A stretch of DNA of 64,000 nucleotides from NCBI GenBank assembly GCA_963545205.1, contig CAUUHW010000001.1, forward strand, positions 62,001 through 126,000, in the 5' to 3' direction. Positions 50,401-59,597 of the stretch are shown here, one piece after another. The stretch comes from CAUTYU01 sp963545205. Its GTDB lineage: Bacteria; Desulfobacterota; Desulfovibrionia; Desulfovibrionales; Desulfomicrobiaceae. A program made the translations under genes and the position numbers. The notes beneath the pieces were generated by a model, which was not told where the DNA came from, made no database searches, and was given only the letters and a program-made list of their open reading frames with translations. Positions within the stretch are counted from its first letter, which is position 1. Each line of letters begins with the position of its first letter.

Positions 50401-53207
50401 CAGGCCATAACCTCCGCGCATCTTGGACAAATATCTGCGTGCGTTGGATTGATTCCGATTTGTTCGCTGTAGCTCCAGCAGCGCGCGCATTTTGTGCCGG
50501 CAGCGTGTTCAACCAGTATCTTCAGGCTCGGCTGGATTTCCTGGGTCGCAACCGCTTGTTTTGCTGCCTGTTCAATCGGTTGAAGACTGACTTTGGAAAC
50601 GATGAAAATAAAGCGCAGATCCTGCGCGTGCGGCTGCAGCAAGGACAGAATCTCGGCCGGAGCAAACAGTGTGATATGGCTGTCAAGCGAATGGCCCAGT
50701 GTTCCTGATTGCCGGACAGGTTCAATAGCTTTTGTGACTTCCTGACGCAACAGGGAAATATATTCCCATGTTTCACGCTCCTGGGGCCACAGTTTTGTGT
50801 TAGTCTCTACCGGCAAGGGCTCCGCGAAAATCGTGCTTGTTTTTTTGGCTATTGTGGCCGGAAAATGGCTGAACACTTCTTCTGCCGTAAAGCTGAGAAT
50901 TGGTGCCATGTTCAGGGTTAAAACCTTGAGGGCCTGCCACAGAACAGTCTGGGCAGAGCGTCTTTCTCTGCTGTTTGGGCCATAAATATAAAGCCTGTCC
51001 TTTACAATATCCAGATAAAAGGAACTTAAATCCGTTACGCACAGGTTGTACAGGGCCTGGTATATTTTATGGAACTCAAATTCTTCGTAATGTGTCTGTA
51101 TCTTTTCATGCCATCTGGCCAGAAAATCAAGCATGTATCTGTCAAGACTGAGCATGTCTTCTGGAGCAACACCATGGGTCTTGGGAGCAAAGTCGTTGAG
51201 GTTGCCGAGCAGAAAACGGCAGGTATTGCGGATACGGCGGTAGGCATCAACCAGTCGTTTGATGATTTCGTCCGAAATCCGCAGGTCTTCCTGATAATTT
51301 TCCGAGGCAACCCACAGGCGCAGAATTTCCGCCCCGTGTTTTTCAATGATTTGCTGGGGCGCGATAACATTGCCCAGTGATTTTGACATCTTGCGGCCCT
51401 GGCCGTCCAGCACGAAACCGTGCGTCAAAACAGACTTGTAAGGCGGAATATCTCTGGTTCCGACCGAGGCCAGAAGCGAGCTGTGAAACCAGCCACGGTG
51501 CTGATCTGTTCCTTCCAGATACAGGTCAGCCGGGCAGGAACAATCCTTGCGCCCCTCAAGAACTGCGGCAAAGCTGGTGCCGGAATCAAACCAGACATCA
51601 AGAATATCGTCTTCCTTGATCCAGTTCTGCCCCTTGCAGTGCGGACAGCTCAAGCCTTCCGGCACAATATCTTTCAGTTCGGCTTCAAACCAGTAATTGG
51701 CTCCGGTCGGGTGCTTGGCGAATCTGTCGGCAATTTGGTGCGCCCAGTCCGCGTCAAACCATGCCTGTCCGCAATCCTGACAAAGCAGGGCTATGATCGG
51801 CACTCCCCACATGCGCTGACGGGAAATACACCAGTCCGGTCGGTGGGCAACCATGTTGTAGATACGGTCTTTGCCCCAGGCCGGTATCCAGCGCACGGAT
51901 TTTTCAATGGCCTCAAGCGCTTTTTTGCGCAAGTCTGCCGCTTGCATGGAGATAAACCACTGGGTTGTGGCCCGGAAGATAACCGGCTTTTTACAACGCC
52001 AGCAATGCGGGTAGGAGTGCGAGATGTTTTCCTGTCCAAGCAGATGGGTACATGATGCCAGTTTTTCAATGACTGGGGCATTGGCCTCAAAGACATTTTT
52101 GCCCGCGAAAAATTTAACGCCTGGCAGAAAGCGGGCTTTATCATCAAGAGGTGAAAGGATTTCAAGGCCGTAACGCAGACCTGTTTCATAGTCTTCCCGT
52201 CCGTGGCCGGGTGCCGTATGGACGCAGCCGGTTCCGGCGTCCAGCGTGACATAGTCTGCCAGAACGATAGGAGAGGGGCGGTCATAAAACGGGTGACGGG
52301 CGATAACGCCTTCCAGTTCCGCTCCTGTGAATGTGGTCACAATTTCTTTTTCCTGCCAGCCAAAACGGGTGGCGCAGGTCGCAACAAGTTCCTGGGCCAG
52401 AATATACAGGGTTCTGTTTTCCCGTACCAGGGCGTAGGTAAATTCCGGGTGTACGGCAACAGCCATATTGTCGGGAATTGTCCACGGAGTTGTCGTCCAG
52501 ATGAGAATATATGCTTCACTGTTCTGGGGCAGTTTTCCTGCCAGTTTTTGCGCGTCTGTAATGGGAAAGCGAACAAAAATGGATGGGGATACGTGGTCAC
52601 CGTATTCAACTTCGGCCTCGGCCAGAGCAGTTTCGCAGGACGGGCACCAGTAAATGGGTTTTTTGTTGCGCTGAACAGAACCGCGTCCCATAAAATTGGC
52701 CAGTTCATGGGCTGTTGCCGCTTCATAAGCCGGAGTCATGGTGATGTATGGATCGTCCCATTTGCCAAGGACTCCCAGACGTTTGAATTCTTCCCTTTGA
52801 ATGTCGAGCCATTTCAGAGCATACTCGCGGCAGCGTTTTCTGACTTCAAGAACTCCCAGATCGTCTTTGCTCTCTTTGGAGAGCTGCTCCACCTTGTACT
52901 CAATGGGCAGACCATGACAATCCCAGCCCGGAACATACTGGGCCTTTTTCCCGCTCAGATTGCGGTGCTTGACAATAAAATCCTTGAGTACCTTGTTCAT
53001 GGCTGTTCCCAGATGAATATTGGCGTTGGCGTAAGGAGGACCGTCGTGCAATGTATATGAATCGTTGTCCGCGTTTTTTTCAATCATTTCGCGGTAAGCA
53101 TCTTTTTCCTGCCAGGCGCGAAGGATATTGGGTTCGTTTTTGGTCAGGTTGGCCCGCATGGGAAAATCTGTTTTGGGCAAATTGAGGCTGTCCTTGTAGT
53201 CACTCAT
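50397..53207 (-). CDS. ileS: Isoleucyl-tRNA synthetase
   Basis: Charges tRNA-Ile. Class I signatures: PYANANIHLG (HIGH motif, near residue 48) and GRKMSKSLGN (KMSKS, near residue 593). The editing domain lies between. The C-terminal zinc finger is CARCWSY with CPRC. The length of 936 is normal for the bacterial type. The ATG at 53207 (MSDYKDSLNLPKTDFPMR) is the conserved N-terminus; GGAGG lies 12 bp upstream. The frame is open to 53273 but without similarity. Confidence 0.97.
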   Translation of the reverse strand: MSDYKDSLNLPKTDFPMRANLTKNEPNILRAWQEKDAYREMIEKNADNDSYTLHDGPPYANANIHLGTAMNKVLKDFIVKHRNLSGKKAQYVPGWDCHGLPIEYKVEQLSKESKDDLGVLEVRKRCREYALKWLDIQREEFKRLGVLGKWDDPYITMTPAYEAATAHELANFMGRGSVQRNKKPIYWCPSCETALAEAEVEYGDHVSPSIFVRFPITDAQKLAGKLPQNSEAYILIWTTTPWTIPDNMAVAVHPEFTYALVRENRTLYILAQELVATCATRFGWQEKEIVTTFTGAELEGVIARHPFYDRPSPIVLADYVTLDAGTGCVHTAPGHGREDYETGLRYGLEILSPLDDKARFLPGVKFFAGKNVFEANAPVIEKLASCTHLLGQENISHSYPHCWRCKKPVIFRATTQWFISMQAADLRKKALEAIEKSVRWIPAWGKDRIYNMVAHRPDWCISRQRMWGVPIIALLCQDCGQAWFDADWAHQIADRFAKHPTGANYWFEAELKDIVPEGLSCPHCKGQNWIKEDDILDVWFDSGTSFAAVLEGRKDCSCPADLYLEGTDQHRGWFHSSLLASVGTRDIPPYKSVLTHGFVLDGQGRKMSKSLGNVIAPQQIIEKHGAEILRLWVASENYQEDLRISDEIIKRLVDAYRRIRNTCRFLLGNLNDFAPKTHGVAPEDMLSLDRYMLDFLARWHEKIQTHYEEFEFHKIYQALYNLCVTDLSSFYLDIVKDRLYIYGPNSRERRSAQTVLWQALKVLTLNMAPILSFTAEEVFSHFPATIAKKTSTIFAEPLPVETNTKLWPQERETWEYISLLRQEVTKAIEPVRQSGTLGHSLDSHITLFAPAEILSLLQPHAQDLRFIFIVSKVSLQPIEQAAKQAVATQEIQPSLKILVEHAAGTKCARCWSYSEQIGINPTHADICPRCAEVMAC

Positions 53208-53411
53208 TGTTCTTATATTCCTCCGGTTTTTTATGGAAGTAGTAAAATTGAAATAGATGTTGCAGGAAGTCAAGAAAATATTGGGAATCAGGACAGGTTC
53301 TGTTTTTTATCAGGCTGGGAAAGGCTCCTGGCCGGAGAAAGTACCGGTTTGTCCCGGCTTAAAATACCGCAGCCGGTTTTTTGCGAGAGTGTAAATAGGC
53401 CTTTGAGATTT

Positions 53412-54389
53412 TTAGCTTGCGCGGCCAAGGCAATCTGTTGTCCACAAAAATTTTTTTGTTTCTGTGTCATCACTGGCAAGTATTTTTTGCGCCTGGTCAA
53501 TATCTGCCTGAATCTGTTGTTTAAGTTCGTCCAGCCCGCCAAATTTTTTTTCCGGCCGCAGGTTGCGGACAAAATGGACATAAAGCTGTTTGCCATACAT
53601 ATCAGCTGAAAAATTTGGGATGTGGACTTCCACGGAAAGCACGTCGTTTCCGAATGTGGGATTAAAACCAATATTGGCCACTGCCGGCATGACCATGTTT
53701 TCGTATTCGGCAAAAACCGCGTACACGCCGGGAAGCGGAAAGAGTTCATCTGTCAGGCAAAGGTTGGCTGTTGGAAAACCGAGCAAGCGGCCGCCACGGT
53801 TTTGGCCGTGAACAACCTGACCTTCAACTCTGTAAAAGCGGCCAAGCAGTTCGCGGGCTTCAAAAACCTGCCCGGCTTCAATCATTTCCCTGATACGGGT
53901 CGAGCTGACCGCGCCGCCGTTATAGGCAAAAGGCCTGGACTGCTGCACAGTATAGCCGAATTTTTCTCCCAGCTCTTGCAGGGTCTGAAAATTGCCGCTG
54001 CGATTTTTTCCAAAAGCGTAATCGTAGCCAATAATAAGATGGCGCATGGAAAGAGCGTTGACCAGGTAGGTTTCAACGAATTTTTCAGGAGTGAGGTTGG
54101 CCATTTCACGGGTAAAATTAATGCAAAAAACAGCGTTAATACCTGCTTTTTCTATAAGCTCCAGTTTTTGTTTGGTCAGGGTAATAAACGGGGGCTGTTT
54201 TATCCCTTTCAGGACGCGGAGCGGATGCGGGTCAAAGGTGACAACAACACTTCTCAAGCCTGCCTGTCCGGCGTATGTTCGTACCTGGTTGAGGAGATAT
54301 TGGTGTCCCTTATGCACGCCGTCAAAGTTGCCGATTGTGACACAGGAATTTTCAATATTTATTGTTTCAGGCGCGGTAAAGATGCGCAT
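53412..54389 (-). CDS. ribF: Bifunctional riboflavin kinase / FAD synthetase
   Basis: Makes FMN and FAD from riboflavin. The FAD synthetase part has GNFDGVHKGHQYLLN near residue 21 and YDYAFGKNRSG; the kinase part has GRGGRLLGFPTANL near residue 195-210. Length is 325 residues. The 204 bp between it and ileS contains no gene I can support. Confidence 0.93.
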   Translation of the reverse strand: MRIFTAPETINIENSCVTIGNFDGVHKGHQYLLNQVRTYAGQAGLRSVVVTFDPHPLRVLKGIKQPPFITLTKQKLELIEKAGINAVFCINFTREMANLTPEKFVETYLVNALSMRHLIIGYDYAFGKNRSGNFQTLQELGEKFGYTVQQSRPFAYNGGAVSSTRIREMIEAGQVFEARELLGRFYRVEGQVVHGQNRGGRLLGFPTANLCLTDELFPLPGVYAVFAEYENMVMPAVANIGFNPTFGNDVLSVEVHIPNFSADMYGKQLYVHFVRNLRPEKKFGGLDELKQQIQADIDQAQKILASDDTETKKFLWTTDCLGRAS

Positions 54390-54482
54390 GAGCGTTTCTC
54401 CATAAGTGAACGGGAAAAATCGTGTTCTGAGGAAGAAAGAAGTGACTGAAAGACTGCTGCCTGAAAAAAAGATGATCAGGAG

Positions 54483-54719
54483 TTATTCTTGCTCAACAGA
54501 TTTTTTGATTCCGGCGAGTTTTCGTTCCGCTTCCTTGATTTTCTGGTTCAGATTATTTCTTTTTGATTCTATGTTGAGTTTCTTGGCGTGCAGTTTTTTT
54601 TGCAGATTTTCAATCATCTTATTTCGGTTATGCGCGCGGTGTTGCATGACATTATAAAAATTTCCAATCAGAAAAAATGTCAGTGCACTTAATGTTAAAA
54701 GAGTAATAAGGATGGTCAT
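54483..54719 (-). CDS. Small membrane-anchored coiled-coil protein
   Basis: A 78-residue protein with one N-terminal transmembrane helix (about residues 3-22) and a basic, heptad-rich coiled coil (about 28-78, with ENLQKKLHAKKLNIESKRNN). No family is recognised. Its start overlaps the stop of the upstream gene by 4 bp, which has the same anchor-plus-coil design, so the two probably form one complex. Confidence 0.6.
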   Translation of the reverse strand: MTILITLLTLSALTFFLIGNFYNVMQHRAHNRNKMIENLQKKLHAKKLNIESKRNNLNQKIKEAERKLAGIKKSVEQE

Positions 54720-55156
54720 GAATTTTCCACTTCAAGTTTTGCGTTTTCAATTTCTTCTTTGCTGATAATCCCCAGGATTGAAAGGGCGTTTTCAAAGTTG
54801 ATTCCATTCAGTTTCTGGAAACGCTGTACCTTTTCCAGTTGTTTCTGGGAAAGTTGTTCATTCTTGAGCAGGATTTCCTGAAGATTTTTAACTTCTTCAT
54901 GATTTTTTGCTGTTTTTTTGCTTTTTTGAACCGGCTTTTTTTTCTGCCACGTGCTGATTTCTTTATTCAGTTCTTCAAGGCGAGCTGTTAATTCATCCGA
55001 TCCTTCCGGAATATCTTCAATTTCTTTTTTGAGCCTTTCGATCTCATTGTCCTGTGAACGGAACTGGTCTCCATGTCTTTTATAGATAAAAGTTCCCAGG
55101 GCCAGATTGAGAATGACAAAAAAAAGAATAAGAAGAAAAAGAATCATTGTTTCCAT
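54716..55156 (-). CDS. Membrane-anchored coiled-coil protein
   Basis: A 146-residue protein with an N-terminal transmembrane helix (about residues 4-26), an acidic coiled coil (about 34-70), a lysine-rich middle (QKKKPVQKSKKTAKN) and a C-terminal helix-rich part that looks like a degenerate tail motif (LNGINFENALSILGIISKEEI). Unknown function. Paired with the following gene by a 4 bp overlap. The 194 bp upstream separates it from the divergent epimerase gene. Confidence 0.6.
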   Translation of the reverse strand: METMILFLLILFFVILNLALGTFIYKRHGDQFRSQDNEIERLKKEIEDIPEGSDELTARLEELNKEISTWQKKKPVQKSKKTAKNHEEVKNLQEILLKNEQLSQKQLEKVQRFQKLNGINFENALSILGIISKEEIENAKLEVENS

Positions 55157-55293
55157 TTGCCTGCCTTGGTGACTCTTCGAAAAACTATATATATGTCAAG
55201 AACAGTTTGCCAGTCAAGGAAGCCTGCTGGCCAGGTTGTGCTTTGTTCGCTGCTTTTCGCGTTCGACGCCGCCAGTAGACTGGTTACAAAAAA

Positions 55294-55322
55294 TTGACAT
55301 TTCAGATAGATATGAGTAATTT
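55294..55322 (+). promoter_or_regulatory. Possible sigma-70-type promoter of the epimerase gene
   Basis: TTGACA at 55294-55299, 17 bp spacer, then TAATTT at 55317-55322, which is only a partial -10 match. It would give a short leader before the ATG at 55351, which has AAAGGAG upstream. Confidence 0.35.
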
Positions 55323-55350
55323 TTGAGATTGTAAAAAAGGAGTTCACTGT

Positions 55351-56373
55351 ATGAGTCGTTATGAGCAGATACAGGGCCAGTTAATCGCTGAACCTAAAAA
55401 ATGGCTGATAACGGGCTGTGCCGGATTTATTGGCTGCAATCTTTTGGAAAAGCTGTTGAAACTGGAGCAGACTGTTGTCGGGCTTGATAATTTCATGACA
55501 GGATATCAGCGCAATCTTGATGAGGTTCGAGGTTGTGTCAGCGTAGAACAATGGGCGCGTTTTCATTTTATTGAAGGTGATATCCGGGACAAAGATGTTT
55601 GTCGGACCGCGACTGACGGGGTTGACTATGTTTTGCATCAGGCCGCTCTTGGTTCTGTTCCCCGTTCGATTGAAGATCCTGTACTGACAAATGATATAAA
55701 TATCAGTGGGTTTTTGAATATGCTGGTTTGCGCCCGTAACGCGAAGGTAAAGACCTTTGTCTACGCTGCCAGCAGTTCAACTTACGGAGACCATCCGGGA
55801 CTTCCCAAGGTTGAAGATGAAATCGGCCGCCCGCTTTCTCCCTACGCCGTGACAAAATATGTGAATGAGCTGTACGCTGATGTTTTTGCCCGTGTTTATG
55901 AAATGAACAGTATCGGCCTGCGTTATTTTAATGTTTTTGGGCCCCGTCAGGACCCCAACGGAGCGTATGCCGCTGTTATTCCCAAATGGTTTGCCGCAAT
56001 GTTGAAAGATGAGACTGTTTTTATAAATGGAGACGGCGAAACGAGCCGTGATTTCTGTTTTATCGACAATACTGTCCAGGCCAATATACTGGCTGCAACA
56101 GCAAAAGGTTCTGCGCAAAACCAGGTCTATAATGTCGCGGTACAGGCTCAGACTTCCTTAACTGAGCTTCATGAATTACTAAAAAAGGAATTTGTAAAAC
56201 ATGGGATTGCTGTCTCCCGTTTGCCAGAGTACCGTGATTTTCGGGAAGGAGACGTGCGCCATTCCCTTGCGGATATTGAAAAGGCGAGGCGGATGCTTGG
56301 TTACTCACCCACACATAGTCTTGGACAGGGCCTGGAGCAGGCTTTTTTCTGGTACAGAAATTCTCTTGCGTAA
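55351..56373 (+). CDS. UDP-N-acetylhexosamine C4-epimerase (WbpP/TviC type)
   Basis: NAD-dependent short-chain epimerase that interconverts UDP-GlcNAc(A) and UDP-GalNAc(A) for surface polysaccharides. Rossmann motif ITGCAGFIGCNLLE near residue 20 (GxxGxxG), the catalytic YAVTK near residue 165, and HQAALGSVPRS near residue 95. The N-terminal extension before the Rossmann fold (YEQIQGQLIAEPKKW) and the RYFNVFGPRQDPNGAYAAVI segment are typical of the WbpP/TviC/WbgU group. It is the first gene of the glycan cluster and runs opposite to the rest. Confidence 0.88.
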   Translation: MSRYEQIQGQLIAEPKKWLITGCAGFIGCNLLEKLLKLEQTVVGLDNFMTGYQRNLDEVRGCVSVEQWARFHFIEGDIRDKDVCRTATDGVDYVLHQAALGSVPRSIEDPVLTNDINISGFLNMLVCARNAKVKTFVYAASSSTYGDHPGLPKVEDEIGRPLSPYAVTKYVNELYADVFARVYEMNSIGLRYFNVFGPRQDPNGAYAAVIPKWFAAMLKDETVFINGDGETSRDFCFIDNTVQANILAATAKGSAQNQVYNVAVQAQTSLTELHELLKKEFVKHGIAVSRLPEYRDFREGDVRHSLADIEKARRMLGYSPTHSLGQGLEQAFFWYRNSLA

Positions 56374-56431
56374 AAAATGCGTAGAAAACAAAGGGAGGAA
56401 AAGATATTTATAATAAAGCACAGGCGTGTAA

Positions 56432-59227
56432 TTACAGCCTTAGCATTTCCATGAGTGCTTCTCTCCAGCGCTCTATATGCGCATTGCGGGAAAATTTTTC
56501 TTTGTAGCGCGTGCGGGCTTTTTTTCCCATCTCTTGCAGTTTTTCCCTGTTGTTGGCCAGCTGAATAATATGGCTTCCCAAGTCATCACTTTTTTCCAGT
56601 GAGAAAAGAAGTCCTGTTTTTTCATGAACAACCAATTCCGGGATACCATTTATATTTGAAGCGACACAGGTTGTACCAAGAGCCATGGCCTCCATAATAG
56701 TCAGCGGCAGGGCTTCTTCTCTGGAAGGAAGGACCATAAGGTTTGTGGCGTGGATATATTCCAGTGCGTTTTCCTTGCTGCCTAAAAAATGTACCCGATC
56801 TTTGTGCTGTATTGTTCGCGCCATCTCAACGATTTCATTGCCGTGAAGATGCGCCAGAACAGGGCCGACAAAAAGAAATCTGGCTGTAGGAACATGTTCC
56901 ACAATTCTGTCAACCTGTTTAAGTAAAATATCCTGTCCTTTGCGATATTGGACACTTGCCAGGCAAAGAACAAGAAAATCCTGTTCCGGGAGTTCAAGCT
57001 GCTGGCGGAGTTCTTTTTCCGGCCGGGCAAGCAGTGGTTCTATTTCATATTCCCGAACACAGTTTGGAATACTGAACCATTTTTTTTTGTTCTGACCGGG
57101 GATTTGCTGCCATTCTTTCATAACATTTTCAGACACGCTGATATTGAAATCATAGTGTTTGAGGGCGTTGATTACCGCTGGAAATGGAGTGTCCGTTGTA
57201 ATATCTTCTGAGTAATGATGGGGAGAGTTGTGGTGCATAAATCCGGCAGGGCAGGTAAATGGCAGCCCCAGGGAGAGAAGATAGGCATGGGGATTGATCC
57301 GTATTCCTTCCACAAGAATGAGATCCGCCGGTTTTTCAAGGCCACGGCATGAATCCCATGTTCCCTGAAACAGGGGTTGGGTTTTGTGGGCCAGATGGGA
57401 ATGTTGTTTCTTGCGTACTGTTGCTGCCCAGTTTGGCCAAGGGGTGTCTTCCTGTTTTTGACCGGAAAAGTACTGGCGGGAAAATTCAGCTATTCCGGCA
57501 GGTAAAGCCGGTGTTAAAGGTGTGATAACGGTTACTTCGCACAGGTCACTGTTTCGGAGAATGCTGCCAAGGGTCATGTTTTTTGCCTGAGACACGCCAT
57601 TGACTCCACCGGCAAGAAAACCAAAGGAATCACTTACATACCAGACCTGCTTGCGTCTGGCGGGAAGGGTTTTTACGGGAATGTGCGGCAAATCCTGGCC
57701 GTATTCTTTTGCTATCTGACAGGTTTTCTGGGCCGCGCTGAACATTTTCCGGGTAATTTGCAATTCAAACACTTTTACATTGGCCAGTTTTGAGTCCGGT
57801 GAAAAAATTCTGGCCCCCTCCAAAAGCCCCATTTTTTGTTTTTCGTTTTCCGGCAGTTCGGCTTGGGCGCAGAGACAGACTGTAAGCAGGGACAGGATTT
57901 CTTTGTCAAGGTTCCAGAGAGAAAGCGCAAAAGCCCCTGTCTGGTACGCGGCCTGAAAAGACTCTGCCTTGATCAGGCATTCCACAAAAAGCAGAAGCAG
58001 TTCTTTTTGGAGTGGGTATTGTGCAAGCAGGTTCGCGCTGACTGTTACTGCCTCGTTAAATTTTTCCGCGACATGGAGCTTTGCCACCTGCTCAAGAATT
58101 TTGGTGTACAGTCCGGGAAGTTTTTTTTCCTGCCCAAATCCGGCTTTTTCAGACAAAAATTCCTTTTTGAACGCGGGGGCTGTTTGCGCGTACATGCCGA
58201 GAATATATTTTTTCCCTTCACGAATTCGTATCTCTTCTGTGATTCTAGCCGGTTGAATGGCAGGTTCGCTGTTTCTGGGGTGTATTGTAAATTCCGGTCG
58301 TATGAGTTGGGGAGGGATCCAGTTGGGGCGGTGCAGGTCGCCCACAACATGGGGCAGCTTTGAGGCGTCATATATATCCGGGTGAAGCCGGATGATTTGT
58401 TCCTTTATTCTTGCATCGTTTTTTCTGGAGTTGGTTATCATTGAGTCTGCTTTCCGCAAATAAAAGAACAGTGGTTCGTCAATCTGTTTTCCTGTCCAGC
58501 CTTCTTTTGTGGCGCGTATCCAGAACTCCCAGTCTTCATATCCATGAATCATGGTTGTTGCGTACCCGCCAAGTTCTTTCCACATCTGTTTGCGAAAAAG
58601 AGTCGTGCAGGTTTGCTGGTTGGTTATCAGAAAATTGACAGAGAATAAATCGTTTTTGGGCCAGATCAGATTGGAGTGCCCAAAAAATAATGCCTTGGTG
58701 CTCACAAAGCCTAGTTCCGGTGATGATTCCAGCTCCTGAACTGTTCTGCTCAAAAAGATCGGCGCGAGCAGATCGTCAGCATCAATGGGCAGGATATACC
58801 TGCCTCTTGCAACAGTGATGCCTCTGTTGCGGGAGCGAACAAGTCCCGCGTTTTGCTGTTTGATATATTTTATGGCATGGTCTGGAAATTCTTTAATAAT
58901 TTTTGTTGCTTCCTGGTCTGTATCGTCTGTGCTGCCGTCATTGATAATAATGATTTCAAAGGCGGTGTAGTCCTGTTTGAGCAGGCTCAGGACGCACCCG
59001 CGGAGATACCCCCCATGATTGTAACAAGGAACAATGCACGAGACTGTTGGTGTCCCCTTGTGCGGGGGTAAAATTTTTCCTTCCGCGAGAAAAGAACGCA
59101 TCAGCCAGTCGGCAAGTACCCCAGATTGTCCCTTGTTTTTAAGAAAATCACAAACCGCGAAGTACAGATTTTTGGGCCTTTTGGTGCCGGCCTGTCTTGT
59201 TGCTTCTTCAAGTTTTTGCAATTCCAT
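56432..59227 (-). CDS. Two-domain glycosyltransferase (GT2 then GT4)
   Basis: A 931-residue protein with two predicted transferase domains. GT2 (about residues 60-300): VSCIVPCYNHGGYLRGCVLS, INDGSTDDTD and PIDADDLL. A helical, TPR-like middle follows (about 380-520). The GT4 domain (about 540-931) ends with LPSREEALPLTIMEAMALGT, the family's E-x7-E motif. Such fusions build or modify surface or flagellar glycans. The ATG at 59227 is preferred; the frame is open to 59362 but that part includes the decayed tail copy described at 59404-59442. Acceptor and donor are unknown. Confidence 0.82.
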   Translation of the reverse strand: MELQKLEEATRQAGTKRPKNLYFAVCDFLKNKGQSGVLADWLMRSFLAEGKILPPHKGTPTVSCIVPCYNHGGYLRGCVLSLLKQDYTAFEIIIINDGSTDDTDQEATKIIKEFPDHAIKYIKQQNAGLVRSRNRGITVARGRYILPIDADDLLAPIFLSRTVQELESSPELGFVSTKALFFGHSNLIWPKNDLFSVNFLITNQQTCTTLFRKQMWKELGGYATTMIHGYEDWEFWIRATKEGWTGKQIDEPLFFYLRKADSMITNSRKNDARIKEQIIRLHPDIYDASKLPHVVGDLHRPNWIPPQLIRPEFTIHPRNSEPAIQPARITEEIRIREGKKYILGMYAQTAPAFKKEFLSEKAGFGQEKKLPGLYTKILEQVAKLHVAEKFNEAVTVSANLLAQYPLQKELLLLFVECLIKAESFQAAYQTGAFALSLWNLDKEILSLLTVCLCAQAELPENEKQKMGLLEGARIFSPDSKLANVKVFELQITRKMFSAAQKTCQIAKEYGQDLPHIPVKTLPARRKQVWYVSDSFGFLAGGVNGVSQAKNMTLGSILRNSDLCEVTVITPLTPALPAGIAEFSRQYFSGQKQEDTPWPNWAATVRKKQHSHLAHKTQPLFQGTWDSCRGLEKPADLILVEGIRINPHAYLLSLGLPFTCPAGFMHHNSPHHYSEDITTDTPFPAVINALKHYDFNISVSENVMKEWQQIPGQNKKKWFSIPNCVREYEIEPLLARPEKELRQQLELPEQDFLVLCLASVQYRKGQDILLKQVDRIVEHVPTARFLFVGPVLAHLHGNEIVEMARTIQHKDRVHFLGSKENALEYIHATNLMVLPSREEALPLTIMEAMALGTTCVASNINGIPELVVHEKTGLLFSLEKSDDLGSHIIQLANNREKLQEMGKKARTRYKEKFSRNAHIERWREALMEMLRL

Positions 59228-59403
59228 GTCAATATGCTTCCCTTGGTGAAAAAAATAATTGTGTAAGGATGAAGTTTTTTTATTCTGCCAATGGGCAGTT
59301 TTTTCATGGCAGGCTCCTGATGTTAGGTCCATGGAACGCTTTGGCAGCTTCTGCGCGAACACACGAAAGACGAAATATGTGAAGAAAAATCCTTATCGTC
59401 TCT

Positions 59404-59442
59404 ATTGTCTCTGTATTTATCATGTATGGACAATACTTTTCC
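59404..59442 (-). repeat. Decayed copy of the 3' end of the neighbouring glycosyltransferase gene
   Basis: These 39 bp match 59661-59699, inside the last codons of the next gene, at 31 positions. On the minus strand both encode LSIHDKYRDN. Most differences are synonymous, so the copy diverged while it was still coding. It lies 257 bp from the original. The rest of the 235 bp gap 59363-59597 is AT-rich and shows no gene; a promoter for the downstream gene is likely but not clear. Confidence 0.65.
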
Positions 59443-59597
59443 GTGTCTCCTTAATTCTATATATTTGAGGAGAATGTCGTATGGAAATATGATAACAATT
59501 TCTCATGTTTGAATTTTTGATCAATTTTAATAAATTTTGTTTTGTCACATTTGGTTACACTGTGTTTTTTGAGGCTAGTGTGTAATTATATATGTGT

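Noticed and set aside
53288..53749. 153-codon open frame on the minus strand
   Set aside because: Most of it overlaps ribF in another frame, its composition is not protein-like, and the ribF reading fits conserved motifs.
55073..55347. Open frames on both strands in the gap before the epimerase, and nested inverted repeats (CCAGTC with GACTGG)
   Set aside because: They overlap the coiled-coil gene's start or the likely promoter, have no ribosome binding site, and the hairpins have no T-tract or RNA-family features that I can recognise.
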